Position numbers and translations under genes: made by a program. This document shows, one piece after another, positions 43,775-53,110 of a DNA stretch of 64,000 bases. Location: positions 1-64,000 of the forward strand of contig NZ_JACHHY010000010.1 of the NCBI RefSeq assembly GCF_014202905.1, given 5' to 3'. The number at the start of each line of letters is the position of its first letter. The stretch's first letter is position 1. The notes beneath the pieces are model-generated. The model worked only from the letters and a program-made list of their open reading frames with translations, did no database searches and had not been told where the DNA came from. The DNA is from Chitinivorax tropicus (GTDB lineage Bacteria; Pseudomonadota; Gammaproteobacteria; Burkholderiales; SCOH01).

Positions 43775-44893
43775 CTAGTGCCGCCCCATCACATTGCCCG
43801 GCTGCAGGCGGCGAAGCGCCAGGCCATTTTTGTCAAAGACATGAAAAGCCTGGGGCGGTGCAGAGACTTGTACCCTGGCACCACGCCGGATGTCGCGATC
43901 ACCCTGCCCTCTGACCACCATTTCCGCCCCGGAGTCGAGCGTCAGATACAGATAATTTGCCTCGCCCAGGTGCTCGACAATATTCACCACGCCATTGAAC
44001 ACCTCGCTATGCAGCGCCGCCTCGGCCAGCTGTTCGGCGCGAACACCCAATTTGATCTGCTCGCCCGGCAAATGCTGGCTGCCGTCCACGTCGGCCCGCA
44101 CCTGTTGCCCATCCTGCAGACCCACGATGATATGGTCTTCCGCGACCCGGACAATCTGCCCATCGAGCAGATTCATGGTCGGAGAGCCGATGAAGGTGGC
44201 CACAAACAGGTTGGCAGGCTGTTGATACAAAGCCAGGGGTCTACCTGCCTGTTGGATCTGGCCATCATGCATGACGACGATCTTATCGCCCAGGGTCATC
44301 GCCTCGACCTGATCATGTGTGACATAGACAATGGTTGCGCCCAGATCACGATGTAGCTTGGCTATCTCCAGGCGGGTCTGCACTCGCAGGGCCGCATCCA
44401 GATTGGACAGTGGCTCATCGAACAGGAACAGCTTGGGCTCACGCACAATGGCACGGCCAATCGCCACGCGCTGCCGCTGGCCACCGGACAAAGCACGCGG
44501 CAGCCGATCCAGCAAGTGGTCGATCTTCAGGATCTGCGCGGCATGGCGGATACGCTGATCAATTTCGGTCTTGTCTGCCCCGGCCACCCGCAGGCCGAAT
44601 GCCATGTTTTTATAGACCGTCATGTGCGGGTACAAGGCATAGCTTTGAAATACCATCGCAATGCCACGTTCAGCGGGGGCTAACTCGTTCACGCGACGTG
44701 CATCGATCTGCATCTCGCCGCCCGAGATCTCCTCCAACCCGCACAGCATGCGCAGCAAGGTGGATTTACCACAGCCAGATGGCCCCACCAGCACCACGAA
44801 TTCGCCATGCTGGATGTCAAGATCGATGCCCGACAGCACCTGGTGTTTGCCGTCATAGGATTTGCTGAGATTGTTCAGGGTGACACTTGCCAT
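43775..44893 (-). CDS. Sugar ABC transporter ATPase (MalK/UgpC/GtsD type)
   Basis: 372 residues. It has Walker A GPSGCGKST, signature LSGGQRQRVAIGRAI, Walker B LFLFDEPLSNLD, H-loop VTHDQVEAM, and a C-terminal TOBE regulatory domain. This CUT1-family ATPase is the last gene of a four-gene importer operon (binding protein, two permeases, ATPase). The order and neighbouring sensor genes resemble the Pseudomonas gtsABCD glucose/mannose importer. The actual sugar cannot be read from the ATPase. Confidence 0.9.
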   Translation of the reverse strand: MASVTLNNLSKSYDGKHQVLSGIDLDIQHGEFVVLVGPSGCGKSTLLRMLCGLEEISGGEMQIDARRVNELAPAERGIAMVFQSYALYPHMTVYKNMAFGLRVAGADKTEIDQRIRHAAQILKIDHLLDRLPRALSGGQRQRVAIGRAIVREPKLFLFDEPLSNLDAALRVQTRLEIAKLHRDLGATIVYVTHDQVEAMTLGDKIVVMHDGQIQQAGRPLALYQQPANLFVATFIGSPTMNLLDGQIVRVAEDHIIVGLQDGQQVRADVDGSQHLPGEQIKLGVRAEQLAEAALHSEVFNGVVNIVEHLGEANYLYLTLDSGAEMVVRGQGDRDIRRGARVQVSAPPQAFHVFDKNGLALRRLQPGNVMGRH

Positions 44894-44975
44894 GATTACG
44901 TCCTTCGGATTCGAACAGGAACGCGGCTTGGCGCCCTGCTATCTGGTTCTGCCGTGTAGCCGACTGCGGAAGTGA

Positions 44976-45884
44976 TCATTTCACCGCTCCGGATGTCAGC
45001 CCTTTGATGAGTTGCCGCGAGAAGGCCATATACAGCACCAGCACCGGTAGCACCGCGAGCGACAGGGCAGCCAATACGGCATTCCAATCGGTGACGAACT
45101 GCCCCAGGAACTGCTGCACGCCCAGGGTAATGGTCTGGGTCTGATCACTGGGCGCCAGGATCAAGGGGAACCACAGGTCGTTCCAGACTGGGATCATAGT
45201 GAACACAGCCACGGTTGCCACCGCTGGCCGGATCAGGGGTAGGATGATCTGGAAGAAGATGCGGAATTCCCCCACGCCGTCACAGCGCGCGGCTTCTTTC
45301 AGCTCTTTAGGGATCTGCTGGATGAATTCGGACAGGATCATCACCGCCAAGGGCAGGCTCTGGGCGGTATACACCAGCACCAGCGCCGTCAGGGTATTGA
45401 CCAGCTCCAGCTTGACCATCAGTGACAGGATGCTGACCGTCCCCAGGCGGATCGGCACCATGATGCCAAAAGCCAGGTACAGCATCAGCCAGCGGTTGAT
45501 GCGCAGCTTGTATTCCGTCAGCGCCCAGGCCGCCATCGCGCCGAACAGCACGATGCAGAACAACGACACCACCGTGACGGTGGAGCTATTGCCGAAATAC
45601 AGCCAGACATTGGCCTTGGACAGCACCTTGTCGTAACCGATCCAAGACAGCGTCTGGGCAGTGGGCAGAGCCAGCGGATCGTCGAAGATGGCCTCGCGGC
45701 TTTTCAACGAATTCATAATCACCAACGCAATCGGAAACAGCGCCAGTATGGTGTAGGCAATGAGCACGGCATGCAACAGGCCTGCCGACATCGGCTGGCG
45801 CACCTTGCCCAGCCAGGCGCGATGCGATTCGCTCGTGTGAGAGGCAGCGGGATTGGGCATGGCAGAATAGACCGTATGATTCAT
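44976..45884 (-). CDS. Sugar ABC transporter permease, second subunit (MalG/GtsC type)
   Basis: 302 residues with six membrane segments. The EAA loop KELKEAARCDGVGEFRIFFQIILP lies at about 195-218 (shown in part only), contacting the ATPase. The ATG at 45884 (MNHTVYSAMPNP) starts 8 bases after the preceding permease gene; the longer frame overlaps that gene without homology. It belongs to the binding-protein-dependent sugar import system of the CUT1 class. Confidence 0.87.
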   Translation of the reverse strand: MNHTVYSAMPNPAASHTSESHRAWLGKVRQPMSAGLLHAVLIAYTILALFPIALVIMNSLKSREAIFDDPLALPTAQTLSWIGYDKVLSKANVWLYFGNSSTVTVVSLFCIVLFGAMAAWALTEYKLRINRWLMLYLAFGIMVPIRLGTVSILSLMVKLELVNTLTALVLVYTAQSLPLAVMILSEFIQQIPKELKEAARCDGVGEFRIFFQIILPLIRPAVATVAVFTMIPVWNDLWFPLILAPSDQTQTITLGVQQFLGQFVTDWNAVLAALSLAVLPVLVLYMAFSRQLIKGLTSGAVK

Positions 45885-45891
45885 GTTCACT

Positions 45892-46806
45892 TCACAGCGC
45901 GTAACGCTGCAACTTGCGCTGCACCGCATAGAAATAGATGGCCACGCCACACAGGATGACCAGGAACATCATGGTGGCCACGGCAGCGCCCATGGTCGGG
46001 CTGCCGATCTGTGACTGATAGCCAAAGAAGGTGCGGTAGAAATAGCTGCCCAGAATGTCGGTGCTGTAGTTAGGCCCGGCCAGTGCCCCTTTGACTGAAT
46101 AGATCAGATCAAAGGCGTTGAAATTGCCAACAAAGGTGAGAATGGTCACCAAGCCCAAGGTCGGGTAGATCAAGGGCAATTTGATCTCCCAGAAGATCCG
46201 CCAGCTGCTGGCCCCCTCCACCACCGCAGCATCGATCACCTCCTCCGGCACCGCCAGTAGAGCGGCATAGATCAGCATCATCGGCACCCCGATGAACTGC
46301 CACACGGAAATCAGCGACAACGTGATCAATGCTGAGCTTTCCTCCCCCAACCAAGGCTGGAAATGCTCAGCCAGGCCGACCCAATCCATCAGCCGTTCAC
46401 CCACGCCCCATAACGGCGACAGGATCAACTGCCAGATGAAGCCGACGATGACCACTGACAACAAGGTCGGCAGGAAGATCAAGGTACGATAGGTACGGGC
46501 CCACTTCAGCCCTCGTACACTCAACAATGTCGCCAGCAACAGACCGATCGGGTTTTGCACCAACATGTGGATTCCGAAGAATTTCAGGTTGTTCCACATC
46601 GCGTTCCAGAACCCATCCGACCATTGCGGATCGAGTAACAGCAGTTTGAAATTGGCCAGACCGGCAAAGTGCTGGGCACCTGTTTCATCTGTGGCAAACA
46701 GGCCCAGCCGGAGGGTGTCCAGCAACGGAAACGCACTGAACACGGAATAGATCAGCAAAGCGGGGAGCAGAAACACCACCGCCTGCCAGGGTATCGCACG
46801 CTTCAT
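45892..46806 (-). CDS. Sugar ABC transporter permease, first subunit (MalF/GtsB type)
   Basis: 304 residues with six membrane segments. The EAA-type loop is VPEEVIDAAVVEGASSWRIFWEIKLP (in part), and the N-terminus is MKRAIPWQAVVFLLPALLI. ATG 46806 has GAG seven bases upstream; 46812 is an equally possible start. It lies between the binding protein gene (68 bases upstream) and the second permease. Confidence 0.87.
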   Translation of the reverse strand: MKRAIPWQAVVFLLPALLIYSVFSAFPLLDTLRLGLFATDETGAQHFAGLANFKLLLLDPQWSDGFWNAMWNNLKFFGIHMLVQNPIGLLLATLLSVRGLKWARTYRTLIFLPTLLSVVIVGFIWQLILSPLWGVGERLMDWVGLAEHFQPWLGEESSALITLSLISVWQFIGVPMMLIYAALLAVPEEVIDAAVVEGASSWRIFWEIKLPLIYPTLGLVTILTFVGNFNAFDLIYSVKGALAGPNYSTDILGSYFYRTFFGYQSQIGSPTMGAAVATMMFLVILCGVAIYFYAVQRKLQRYAL

Positions 46807-46874
46807 GGTCATCTCGCAAACAGAAGCTTCAATCTGGCAAGGCACCCAGTTGGCGCCCTGCCACGTCAAGCCGG

Positions 46875-48128
46875 TCAGGATTTCTGCTGCGGCTTATACC
46901 ACTTGGCGAAACCGGATTGCAGACGGCCTGCGGCATCCTTGGGTGCCAGCTTGCCGTTCAGCACCTGGCTGCCCACCGTCCACAGCTCGGTTTCCATATT
47001 GGGCTCGCCACGATTGAGCACCTGCGCATTGAGGCGGATCGTCGATTCGCAACGTTTGCGCCAATCCAGCATCTGCTTGGCAACCGGGTCTTTGACTGCG
47101 ATCAGGTGATTGGACAGCGAGAAGAACCCTGTGACCTTATTGGTGTAGAGATCAGCGAACTCCTGCGAGCCCACCCAGGCCAGGAACTTATATGCATCAT
47201 CCTTATTCTTCGATTTTGGGTTCACCCCCATGCCGATATCGGTGTGATCCGAGATATAGCACTTGTCACCCGCCTTCTGCACAGGGGGGGGGAAGGCACC
47301 GAATTCAAATTTGGCATTCTGGTTGAAATAGGCGATTTCCCAGGAGCCCGTCGGGAAGATCGCAGCGCGGCCCATTGCGAACAGGTTCTGGCTGTCTGCA
47401 TAGGTCTGCGAGCTGAAGCCCTTGCCCAGATAAGGCGTCCACTTCGACATCTGTTCCAGCGCGGCGACAAACTGGGGGTCGGTGAATTTGGCCTGACCGG
47501 CAATCAATGCCTTGCGCCCTGTCTCACCATGCCAATAGTTGGGGCCGATACCAGTGAACACGATCTGGTTGGTTTCCCATTGATCATTGGTGCCCAGTGC
47601 AAGCGGGGTGATCTTGCCTGTCTGTTTGATCGTACCCAGCACTTTGAAGAATTCATCAACAGTATTGGGTGGGGTCAGGTTCAGCTCTTTGAAGATCTTC
47701 TTGTTATACAGAAAGCCGTGCATGACCGAAGCCATCGGCATGCAATAGGCATCCTTGCCATCGTCGGTCTGCCATGCCACTTTGGCTGCGGCGGGGAAAT
47801 GTTCCATGCCAGGCTTGCCATCCAGCTTTTCGAGGTGTCCTTTTTTGAACAGATCCAATGATTTATCAAAGGGACGGCAGGTGATCAGATCGCCTGCCGT
47901 GCCGCCAGTCAGGCGAGCCGTCAGGCTGGAGTCGTATTCAGTCGGGGTGGTGGGCGAAAATTTCACGGTGATGCCAGGGTTGCGCTTCTGGAAGGCTGGG
48001 ATCAAGACATCTTCCCATAGTGTCTTGTCATCCACCCGCCAACTCTCGATCGTCACAGTACCGGCTTGGGCGGCACCCCAGGCGCCGGCCAACAGCATGG
48101 CCAACAGGGTTTGGTTACGGCGTTGCAT
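46875..48128 (-). CDS. Sugar ABC transporter periplasmic binding protein (GtsA-like)
   Basis: 417 residues. A signal peptide (MQRRNQTLLAMLLAGAWGAAQA) leads into TVTIESWRVDDKTLWEDVLIPAFQK, the family-1 extracellular sugar-binding fold. The ATG at 48128 has GAGGAG six bases upstream. It is divergent from a three-component sensor operon whose first gene is itself a binding-protein-like sensor. Glucose or another mono- or disaccharide is likely; the exact ligand is not deducible. Confidence 0.87.
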   Translation of the reverse strand: MQRRNQTLLAMLLAGAWGAAQAGTVTIESWRVDDKTLWEDVLIPAFQKRNPGITVKFSPTTPTEYDSSLTARLTGGTAGDLITCRPFDKSLDLFKKGHLEKLDGKPGMEHFPAAAKVAWQTDDGKDAYCMPMASVMHGFLYNKKIFKELNLTPPNTVDEFFKVLGTIKQTGKITPLALGTNDQWETNQIVFTGIGPNYWHGETGRKALIAGQAKFTDPQFVAALEQMSKWTPYLGKGFSSQTYADSQNLFAMGRAAIFPTGSWEIAYFNQNAKFEFGAFPPPVQKAGDKCYISDHTDIGMGVNPKSKNKDDAYKFLAWVGSQEFADLYTNKVTGFFSLSNHLIAVKDPVAKQMLDWRKRCESTIRLNAQVLNRGEPNMETELWTVGSQVLNGKLAPKDAAGRLQSGFAKWYKPQQKS

Positions 48129-48483
48129 CTGTGTCTCCTCATGTGTTGCTTGACTCACGCCGCCTGCTCCCCCACAGAGCAGGCGCATGAAGCCAAGCTG
48201 GTATTTGATTTGAATCATCTCAAGTACAAATCCAACACCTGCACCTTATCACTCAACCCTCTGTGACACACGTTTACCCCAATACCACGTCAAAATCAAT
48301 CAACTATTTGTTTTGTTTGATTTTTTTGAAAATAACAATTTTTCAGCTGTTACATTTCCTTACATAAGCCCTACCACCTTGACGACAAGGCCTTGTGACA
48401 CAGCGCTCATGGGGCGTACATTCGCCACCCGCCTCGTTATCAGACGTGATAATTTGTTACAAATCCGTAGAAATGCTTACGTT
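48129..48483. promoter_or_regulatory. Divergent control region between sugar importer and sensor operon
   Basis: 355 AT-rich bases. TTACAT occurs twice exactly 10 bases apart (48350-48355 and 48360-48365). TTAC occurs again at 48457 and 48477, 20 bases apart. Direct repeats in phase with the helix are the usual binding sites of OmpR-family regulators, so these are candidate sites for the regulator at 49745. On the minus strand TTGACG near 48285 could be a -35 for the importer. Confidence 0.5.
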
Positions 48484-49770
48484 ATGCTTCGCACCCAGAT
48501 CATGTGTCCTCTTCGCGCCATTGCACTTTCCGCCCTCCTGTCATGGATACCTTGCAGTCACGCCAGCGATGAATCGTTGGACGTCCTGCACTGGTGGACA
48601 TCGCAAAGCGAGCGACGGGCGGCAGACTGGCTGGCCCGGCAAGCCATCGAGCAAGGCATTCCCTGGCAGGATGCCGTGATCCCCGGCGGTGGCGGTGGCG
48701 GTGCGATGCGGGTCTTGAAAAGCCGGGTGCTGTCCGGCAGGCCCCCCGCCAGTGCTCAGTTGAATGGCTACCCAGTCAGCGAATGGGCTGATCTGGGCTT
48801 ACTGCTGGAGCTGAACACCCCCGCTCAGGACAATATGTGGCAAGACCATCTGTTCCCGGCGGTCATCGACACCATCCGTTTTCGGGATCATTGGGTGGCC
48901 GCGCCGCTCGGCGTCCATCGCATCAATACCATGCTGCTGAATCGCAAGCTGTTTGAGCGCGCCAAAGTCTCCCCACCCAAGACCTGGGACGCTTTTGAAC
49001 AGGCCGCCACCGCACTCCAGCAGGCCGGCATCCGCCCCCTGGCCCAGAGCAGCGAACCTTGGCAGGTGGCGACCTTATTCGAAAGCCTGGTGCTGGCGGA
49101 AGGTGGCGCCCAGTTCTATGGTCAGGTATTCGTCAAACAAGCCCCCACAGCCTTTCAGGCCCCTCAATTCGCCCAGGCACTGACCAGACTGCGTAAATTG
49201 AAACAATGGATGGGGCCGATCAGCGATCAGCCATGGGATGTGCTGGCCAAGCGATTCGCCCGGGGCGAAGCCGCCATGTTCATCATGGGGGACTGGGCCA
49301 AAGGCGAAGTAATGGCCATGGGGCTGGAGCCGGAGCAGGACTTCTGGTGCCAGGCGGTGCCTGGGAGTGAATCCGCCCACCTGTACAGCATCGACACCCT
49401 GGTCATGTTCAACGGCAACTACGCCCGCCAATCCACGCAATGGGCGCTGGCCAGCCTGCTCACCACGCTGCCGGTGCAGCTTGGATTCAACCGTATCAAG
49501 GGGTCGGTGCCAGTGCTGCGCAATCTGAATGCCAATCTACTGGACAGCTGCGCCAGGCAATCGTGGATTGCATTCGGCAAAGGGCCACTGGCGCCCAGCC
49601 TGACCCACCGCATGGCCGCAGACGAGCAATTCAAGGCAACCGTCATCAACCAGATCCACCGCTTTTTCATCGATGATCGTGTCACCATCAGCGAAGTGCA
49701 ACGCAAGCTGGCCGCCACGACCCGCTATTTGAGGCAGAACAGCCATGACACGCAGCATACTCGTCGTTGA
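48484..49770 (+). CDS. Periplasmic binding-protein-like sugar sensor of a three-component system
   Basis: 428 residues: signal peptide (MCPLRAIALSALLSWIPCSHA within the first 30), then a family-1 sugar-binding fold (LDVLHWWTSQSERRAADWL; IPGGGGGGAMRVLKSRV; WVAAPLGVHRINTMLLNRKLF; ARGEAAMFIMGDWAKGE). It is not followed by permease genes but overlaps the response-regulator gene by 26 bases. It therefore probably presents the sugar to the kinase at 50493 rather than to a transporter. ATG 48484 or 48502 are both possible; the longer frame from 48313 is AT-rich promoter DNA. Confidence 0.8.
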   Translation: MLRTQIMCPLRAIALSALLSWIPCSHASDESLDVLHWWTSQSERRAADWLARQAIEQGIPWQDAVIPGGGGGGAMRVLKSRVLSGRPPASAQLNGYPVSEWADLGLLLELNTPAQDNMWQDHLFPAVIDTIRFRDHWVAAPLGVHRINTMLLNRKLFERAKVSPPKTWDAFEQAATALQQAGIRPLAQSSEPWQVATLFESLVLAEGGAQFYGQVFVKQAPTAFQAPQFAQALTRLRKLKQWMGPISDQPWDVLAKRFARGEAAMFIMGDWAKGEVMAMGLEPEQDFWCQAVPGSESAHLYSIDTLVMFNGNYARQSTQWALASLLTTLPVQLGFNRIKGSVPVLRNLNANLLDSCARQSWIAFGKGPLAPSLTHRMAADEQFKATVINQIHRFFIDDRVTISEVQRKLAATTRYLRQNSHDTQHTRR

Positions 49771-50470
49771 CGACGACCAGAAGACCCGTCAGCTTCTGAA
49801 GACCTATCTGGAAAAGAACCACTATATTGTCCGACTGGCGCAGGATGGCGCGACCTTCATGGCGGAATTCGAACGCCACCACGACGAGCTGTCGCTGGTG
49901 ATTCTGGACGTGATGCTCCCGGACACCGACGGCTTTGCCCTATGTCAGACAGTGCGCCGCCGCTCCAAGGTACCGATCATCATGCTGACCGCCAGCTCGG
50001 ACGACACCGACCGCATCGTCGGGCTGGAGCTGGGTGCCGATGACTACATCGCCAAGCCCTACAACCCGCGTGAGCTATTGGCCCGTATCAAGGCCATCCA
50101 CCGCCGCACCGGCCTCGACCAGGCTGCACCGATCCGCCACTACCGCTTCAATGGCTATACCTTGGACACCCTTGAGCGCACCGTCATCGCGGCGGATGGC
50201 GAGCTGATCCGCCTGACAGGCATGGATTTCCAGCTGCTGCGTTTTCTGGTGGAACATGCAGGAGAGATCCTCGACCGCAGCCTGCTGGCCGAACAGACCC
50301 GAGGCCGTGACCTGGGCCCGCTGGATCGCTCCCTGGACGTGCAGATCAGCCGACTGCGGCAACGGCTGGGTGACGATGGCAAAGAGCCAGCCCTGATCAA
50401 GACAGTACGCGGGGCCGGGTATGTATTCGCTGCCGAGGTCGCAGTCATCAGCGACCCGGCTCAACCATAG
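49745..50470 (+). CDS. OmpR-family response regulator (GltR-like)
   Basis: 241 residues. Receiver domain start MTRSILVVDDDQKTRQLL, phosphoacceptor Asp in VILDVMLPDTDG (about 54-65), KPYNPRELLARI switch lysine, and C-terminal winged helix DRSLDVQISRLRQRLGD, LIKTVRGAGYVF. It overlaps the sensor gene upstream and is followed after 22 bases by the kinase gene. Position opposite a sugar importer parallels GltR, which controls the glucose importer in Pseudomonas. The TTAC repeats at 48350-48480 are its candidate sites. Confidence 0.9.
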   Translation: MTRSILVVDDDQKTRQLLKTYLEKNHYIVRLAQDGATFMAEFERHHDELSLVILDVMLPDTDGFALCQTVRRRSKVPIIMLTASSDDTDRIVGLELGADDYIAKPYNPRELLARIKAIHRRTGLDQAAPIRHYRFNGYTLDTLERTVIAADGELIRLTGMDFQLLRFLVEHAGEILDRSLLAEQTRGRDLGPLDRSLDVQISRLRQRLGDDGKEPALIKTVRGAGYVFAAEVAVISDPAQP

Positions 50471-50492
50471 CCGCCACGGAAAGCACCGATCA

Positions 50493-51968
50493 ATGCCCTT
50501 CTCACTCCGCCCCCCCCGCTCTCTGCGTCATCGTCTGCTGCTGACCATGGCGGTAGGCGTGCTCGCCGTGCAATTGATCGGCAATCTGATCTGGGCTGTG
50601 CAGCTGCAACACCAGGCCCGGCAGGAGCTGACCGAAGCCGCCACCCAGATAGCCGGCAGCGCGGCAGAAGCCATCCGATTCTTCCGGGCACTGCCCCCCA
50701 ATTACCGCCCGATCCTGTTGGAGCAACTGCGGGAAATGGGCGGCACCCGCTTTTTTGTGACGGTCAACCAACACCCCGTCACCCTCCGCCCGATTCAACA
50801 CGAGCCGCTGCTTGATCTAGTCACTGAAACCGTGACCCACACCATTCAGCGTCAGTCCCCAGAGCGACTACAGGTCGCCTTTGCCTGGCCCGAGCGCCTG
50901 CCCGTCTCGGATGAAGGCGCCACCGTGGAAGACCTGCCAGAGAACTGGGTGGCCCACACCTTGCTGCTGCAGCCCCGCCCCGCCCCAGTGCTGGTGATCC
51001 AGACCGAAATCGAAAGTGGTGACTGGCTCTATCTCGCCAGCGTGATGCCCGACCCCTATTTTCTGGACAGCCACAACCCCTTCCCACCTGATCGACTATT
51101 GCTGCAAGTCCTGACACTGGTAGTGGTGCTGTTACTCTCTGCCTGGGTGGTTCGATGGCTGACCCAGCCCCTGGCCCAGCTGGCCGCGCATGCCGATGCA
51201 TTCGGCAAAGGCGTCGGCATGGGGCCCCTGCCGGAGAACAGCAGCCAGGAGTTCCTGAAGACCGCTGCCGTGTTTCGGGAAATGCAAGAACGCATCCAAC
51301 GCTTTCTCGATGACCGGGAACGGCTGTTCGCCTCGATCTCACACGACCTACGCACGCCGATCACCCGCCTGAAGCTGCGCACCGAGTTGCTGGACGACGA
51401 AACCCTGAAGGCGGACTATCACGAAGATCTGGACGAATTGGACATGATGGTCAAAGGTGCGCTGCAAAGCGTCAAGGATACGGATATCCACGAGAACCAG
51501 ACCACTGTCCGGCTCGACACCCTGCTGGAACGCATGGCGCATGTGGCCAGACTGGCGGGCCATGAAGTCACGCTCGACCTGGCACCCACCACGCTGATCG
51601 CCCGTCCACTGGCCATCAAACGAGCCATTGGCAACCTGTTGGACAACGCATTACGCTACGGCGACCAAGTGGAAATCAGCCTATGTCGCCAAGCCGATCT
51701 TTTCCACCTTCAGCTACGCGACCATGGCCCTGGCATTCCCGAAGCCCAGCTGAATCAGTTGTTCAGCCCCTATACACGTTTGCCGCATGGTAAAGCACGT
51801 AACCAGCAGGGCATGGGACTGGGTCTGAGCATCGCCAAGAACATCATTCATGCGCATGGTGGCAAATTGGTATTACGCAATCACCCAGCAGGGGGCCTGA
51901 TTGCGCATATCGAACTACCCGTACCGACAGATCACACGCTGACTGCGGCTTCCCAGGGTGGCGCATAA
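50493..51968 (+). CDS. Sensor histidine kinase (GtrS-like)
   Basis: 491 residues. There are two membrane segments (about 18-40 and 208-228) around a periplasmic domain of about 165 residues, then HAMP and the H-box SISHDLRTPITRLKLRTELL. The N-box is NLLDNALRYGDQ; the G-boxes are RDHGPGIPE and GMGLGLSIAKNI. The periplasmic domain is large enough to dock the binding-protein-like sensor encoded first in the operon. The ATG at 50493 follows the regulator stop by 22 bases; earlier in-frame codons lie inside the regulator gene. Confidence 0.9.
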   Translation: MPFSLRPPRSLRHRLLLTMAVGVLAVQLIGNLIWAVQLQHQARQELTEAATQIAGSAAEAIRFFRALPPNYRPILLEQLREMGGTRFFVTVNQHPVTLRPIQHEPLLDLVTETVTHTIQRQSPERLQVAFAWPERLPVSDEGATVEDLPENWVAHTLLLQPRPAPVLVIQTEIESGDWLYLASVMPDPYFLDSHNPFPPDRLLLQVLTLVVVLLLSAWVVRWLTQPLAQLAAHADAFGKGVGMGPLPENSSQEFLKTAAVFREMQERIQRFLDDRERLFASISHDLRTPITRLKLRTELLDDETLKADYHEDLDELDMMVKGALQSVKDTDIHENQTTVRLDTLLERMAHVARLAGHEVTLDLAPTTLIARPLAIKRAIGNLLDNALRYGDQVEISLCRQADLFHLQLRDHGPGIPEAQLNQLFSPYTRLPHGKARNQQGMGLGLSIAKNIIHAHGGKLVLRNHPAGGLIAHIELPVPTDHTLTAASQGGA

Positions 51969-52192
51969 CGCTCGCCAGGACAGATATATAGCCGACCCGC
52001 CCGCCGAAATCCCTTTCAATCCCGTGCCCCAATTTAATGTAAGCATATTAGACAATACCAATTTACGGAAAAGTATCAAAGTGGTATTTACATGGTTTTT
52101 CTTTGGTGTTACCGTTGTAACAACTTGATAACCAATTCAGGCCCACATGCTGTAGATGGGCTTGACGTGGGCAAACCCAGATATTGCGAGAT
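51969..52192 (+). promoter_or_regulatory. Promoter region of the N-acetylglucosamine operon
   Basis: 224 bases with inverted heptamers AATACCA (52054-52060) and TGGTATT (52082-52088). The second lies inside GTGGTATTTACATGG. NagR/DasR-type GntR regulators bind TGGT-N-ACCA-like palindromes, so these are candidate sites for the regulator at 53064. A further inverted repeat GTTAC-CGTT-GTAAC lies near 52108-52121. I could not fix the promoter. Confidence 0.4.
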
Positions 52193-53110
52193 ATGGATAA
52201 TTCAATCAAATTTCTAGCAGGGGTCGACGGGGGTGGAACCCGAACCCGTATCCGGATTGCCGATACCAATGGTCATGAATTGGGTTACGCAGAATCCGGC
52301 CCCTCAGCCCTCGGGCAAGGCATCGAACAGGCGTGGCGCCATATCAGCCAAGCGTTGTCGGATGCCTTCGCCCAAGCGGGCCACACAGCCGTGCCCTATG
52401 CCAATCTGGCACTGGCTGCCGGTCTGTCAGGCATCAACAATCCCAACTGGGCGAGACACTTCACGCAATCCGCCCCACCCTTGGCCAAGCTGGTCACCGA
52501 AACCGATTCCTTTACTGCCTTATTGGGCGCTCACGGTGGGTGCGCGGGTGCCATCATCATCATCGGCACCGGCAGCGTCGGCGTTGCGCATCGAGGCGAC
52601 GGCCAACGGCAGGAAGTCGGCGGCTGGGGGTTCCCCTCTGGTGATGAGGCCAGCGGTGCATGGTTGGGTCTGCAGGCCATTCCCATCGCCCAGCAGGCAT
52701 TGGATGGCCGTGGCGCGATGACGGATTTCGCCAGGGATCTGCTGGATTTCTGCGGCGGCTCGGCACCTTTGTTGCTGAGCTGGCTTGGTGGCGCCAATCA
52801 GGCTGCCTATGCGCAGCTGGCCCCCATCGTTGTGAAACATGCGGATACGGACCCTCAGGCTGCGGCGCTGATTCGACGCGCGGGCCTGGAGGTATCACGG
52901 ATGATTGATGCATTGGACAAGAGCCAGACTCTACCACTGACCTTGTGCGGAGGTCTGGCGCGTCACATGCTACCCTATCTGACAGAAGCGCAGAGTCGTC
53001 GCGTCCGCGACGCGCGATTCGATGCCGCTATCGGCGCGCTATTGTTGATAGGACACACCATACATGATCAAAGACATGAAAAGCTTGCTGGTACTGAAAC
53101 CGGACGATAA
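52193..53110 (+). CDS. N-acetylglucosamine/glucosamine kinase, BadF/BadG ATPase family
   Basis: 305 residues of the ASKHA fold. The phosphate-1 motif FLAGVDGGGTRTRIRIAD is at the N-terminus, followed by AGLSGINN and IIIIGTGSVGVAHRGDG. GGWGFPSGDEASGAWLG is characteristic of GspK/NAGK-type amino-sugar kinases. It should phosphorylate imported GlcNAc at C6. The ATG at 52193 is preferred to a TTG nine bases upstream. It is the first gene of the amino-sugar operon; its 3' end overlaps the GntR gene by 35 to 47 bases. Confidence 0.87.
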   Translation: MDNSIKFLAGVDGGGTRTRIRIADTNGHELGYAESGPSALGQGIEQAWRHISQALSDAFAQAGHTAVPYANLALAAGLSGINNPNWARHFTQSAPPLAKLVTETDSFTALLGAHGGCAGAIIIIGTGSVGVAHRGDGQRQEVGGWGFPSGDEASGAWLGLQAIPIAQQALDGRGAMTDFARDLLDFCGGSAPLLLSWLGGANQAAYAQLAPIVVKHADTDPQAAALIRRAGLEVSRMIDALDKSQTLPLTLCGGLARHMLPYLTEAQSRRVRDARFDAAIGALLLIGHTIHDQRHEKLAGTETGR

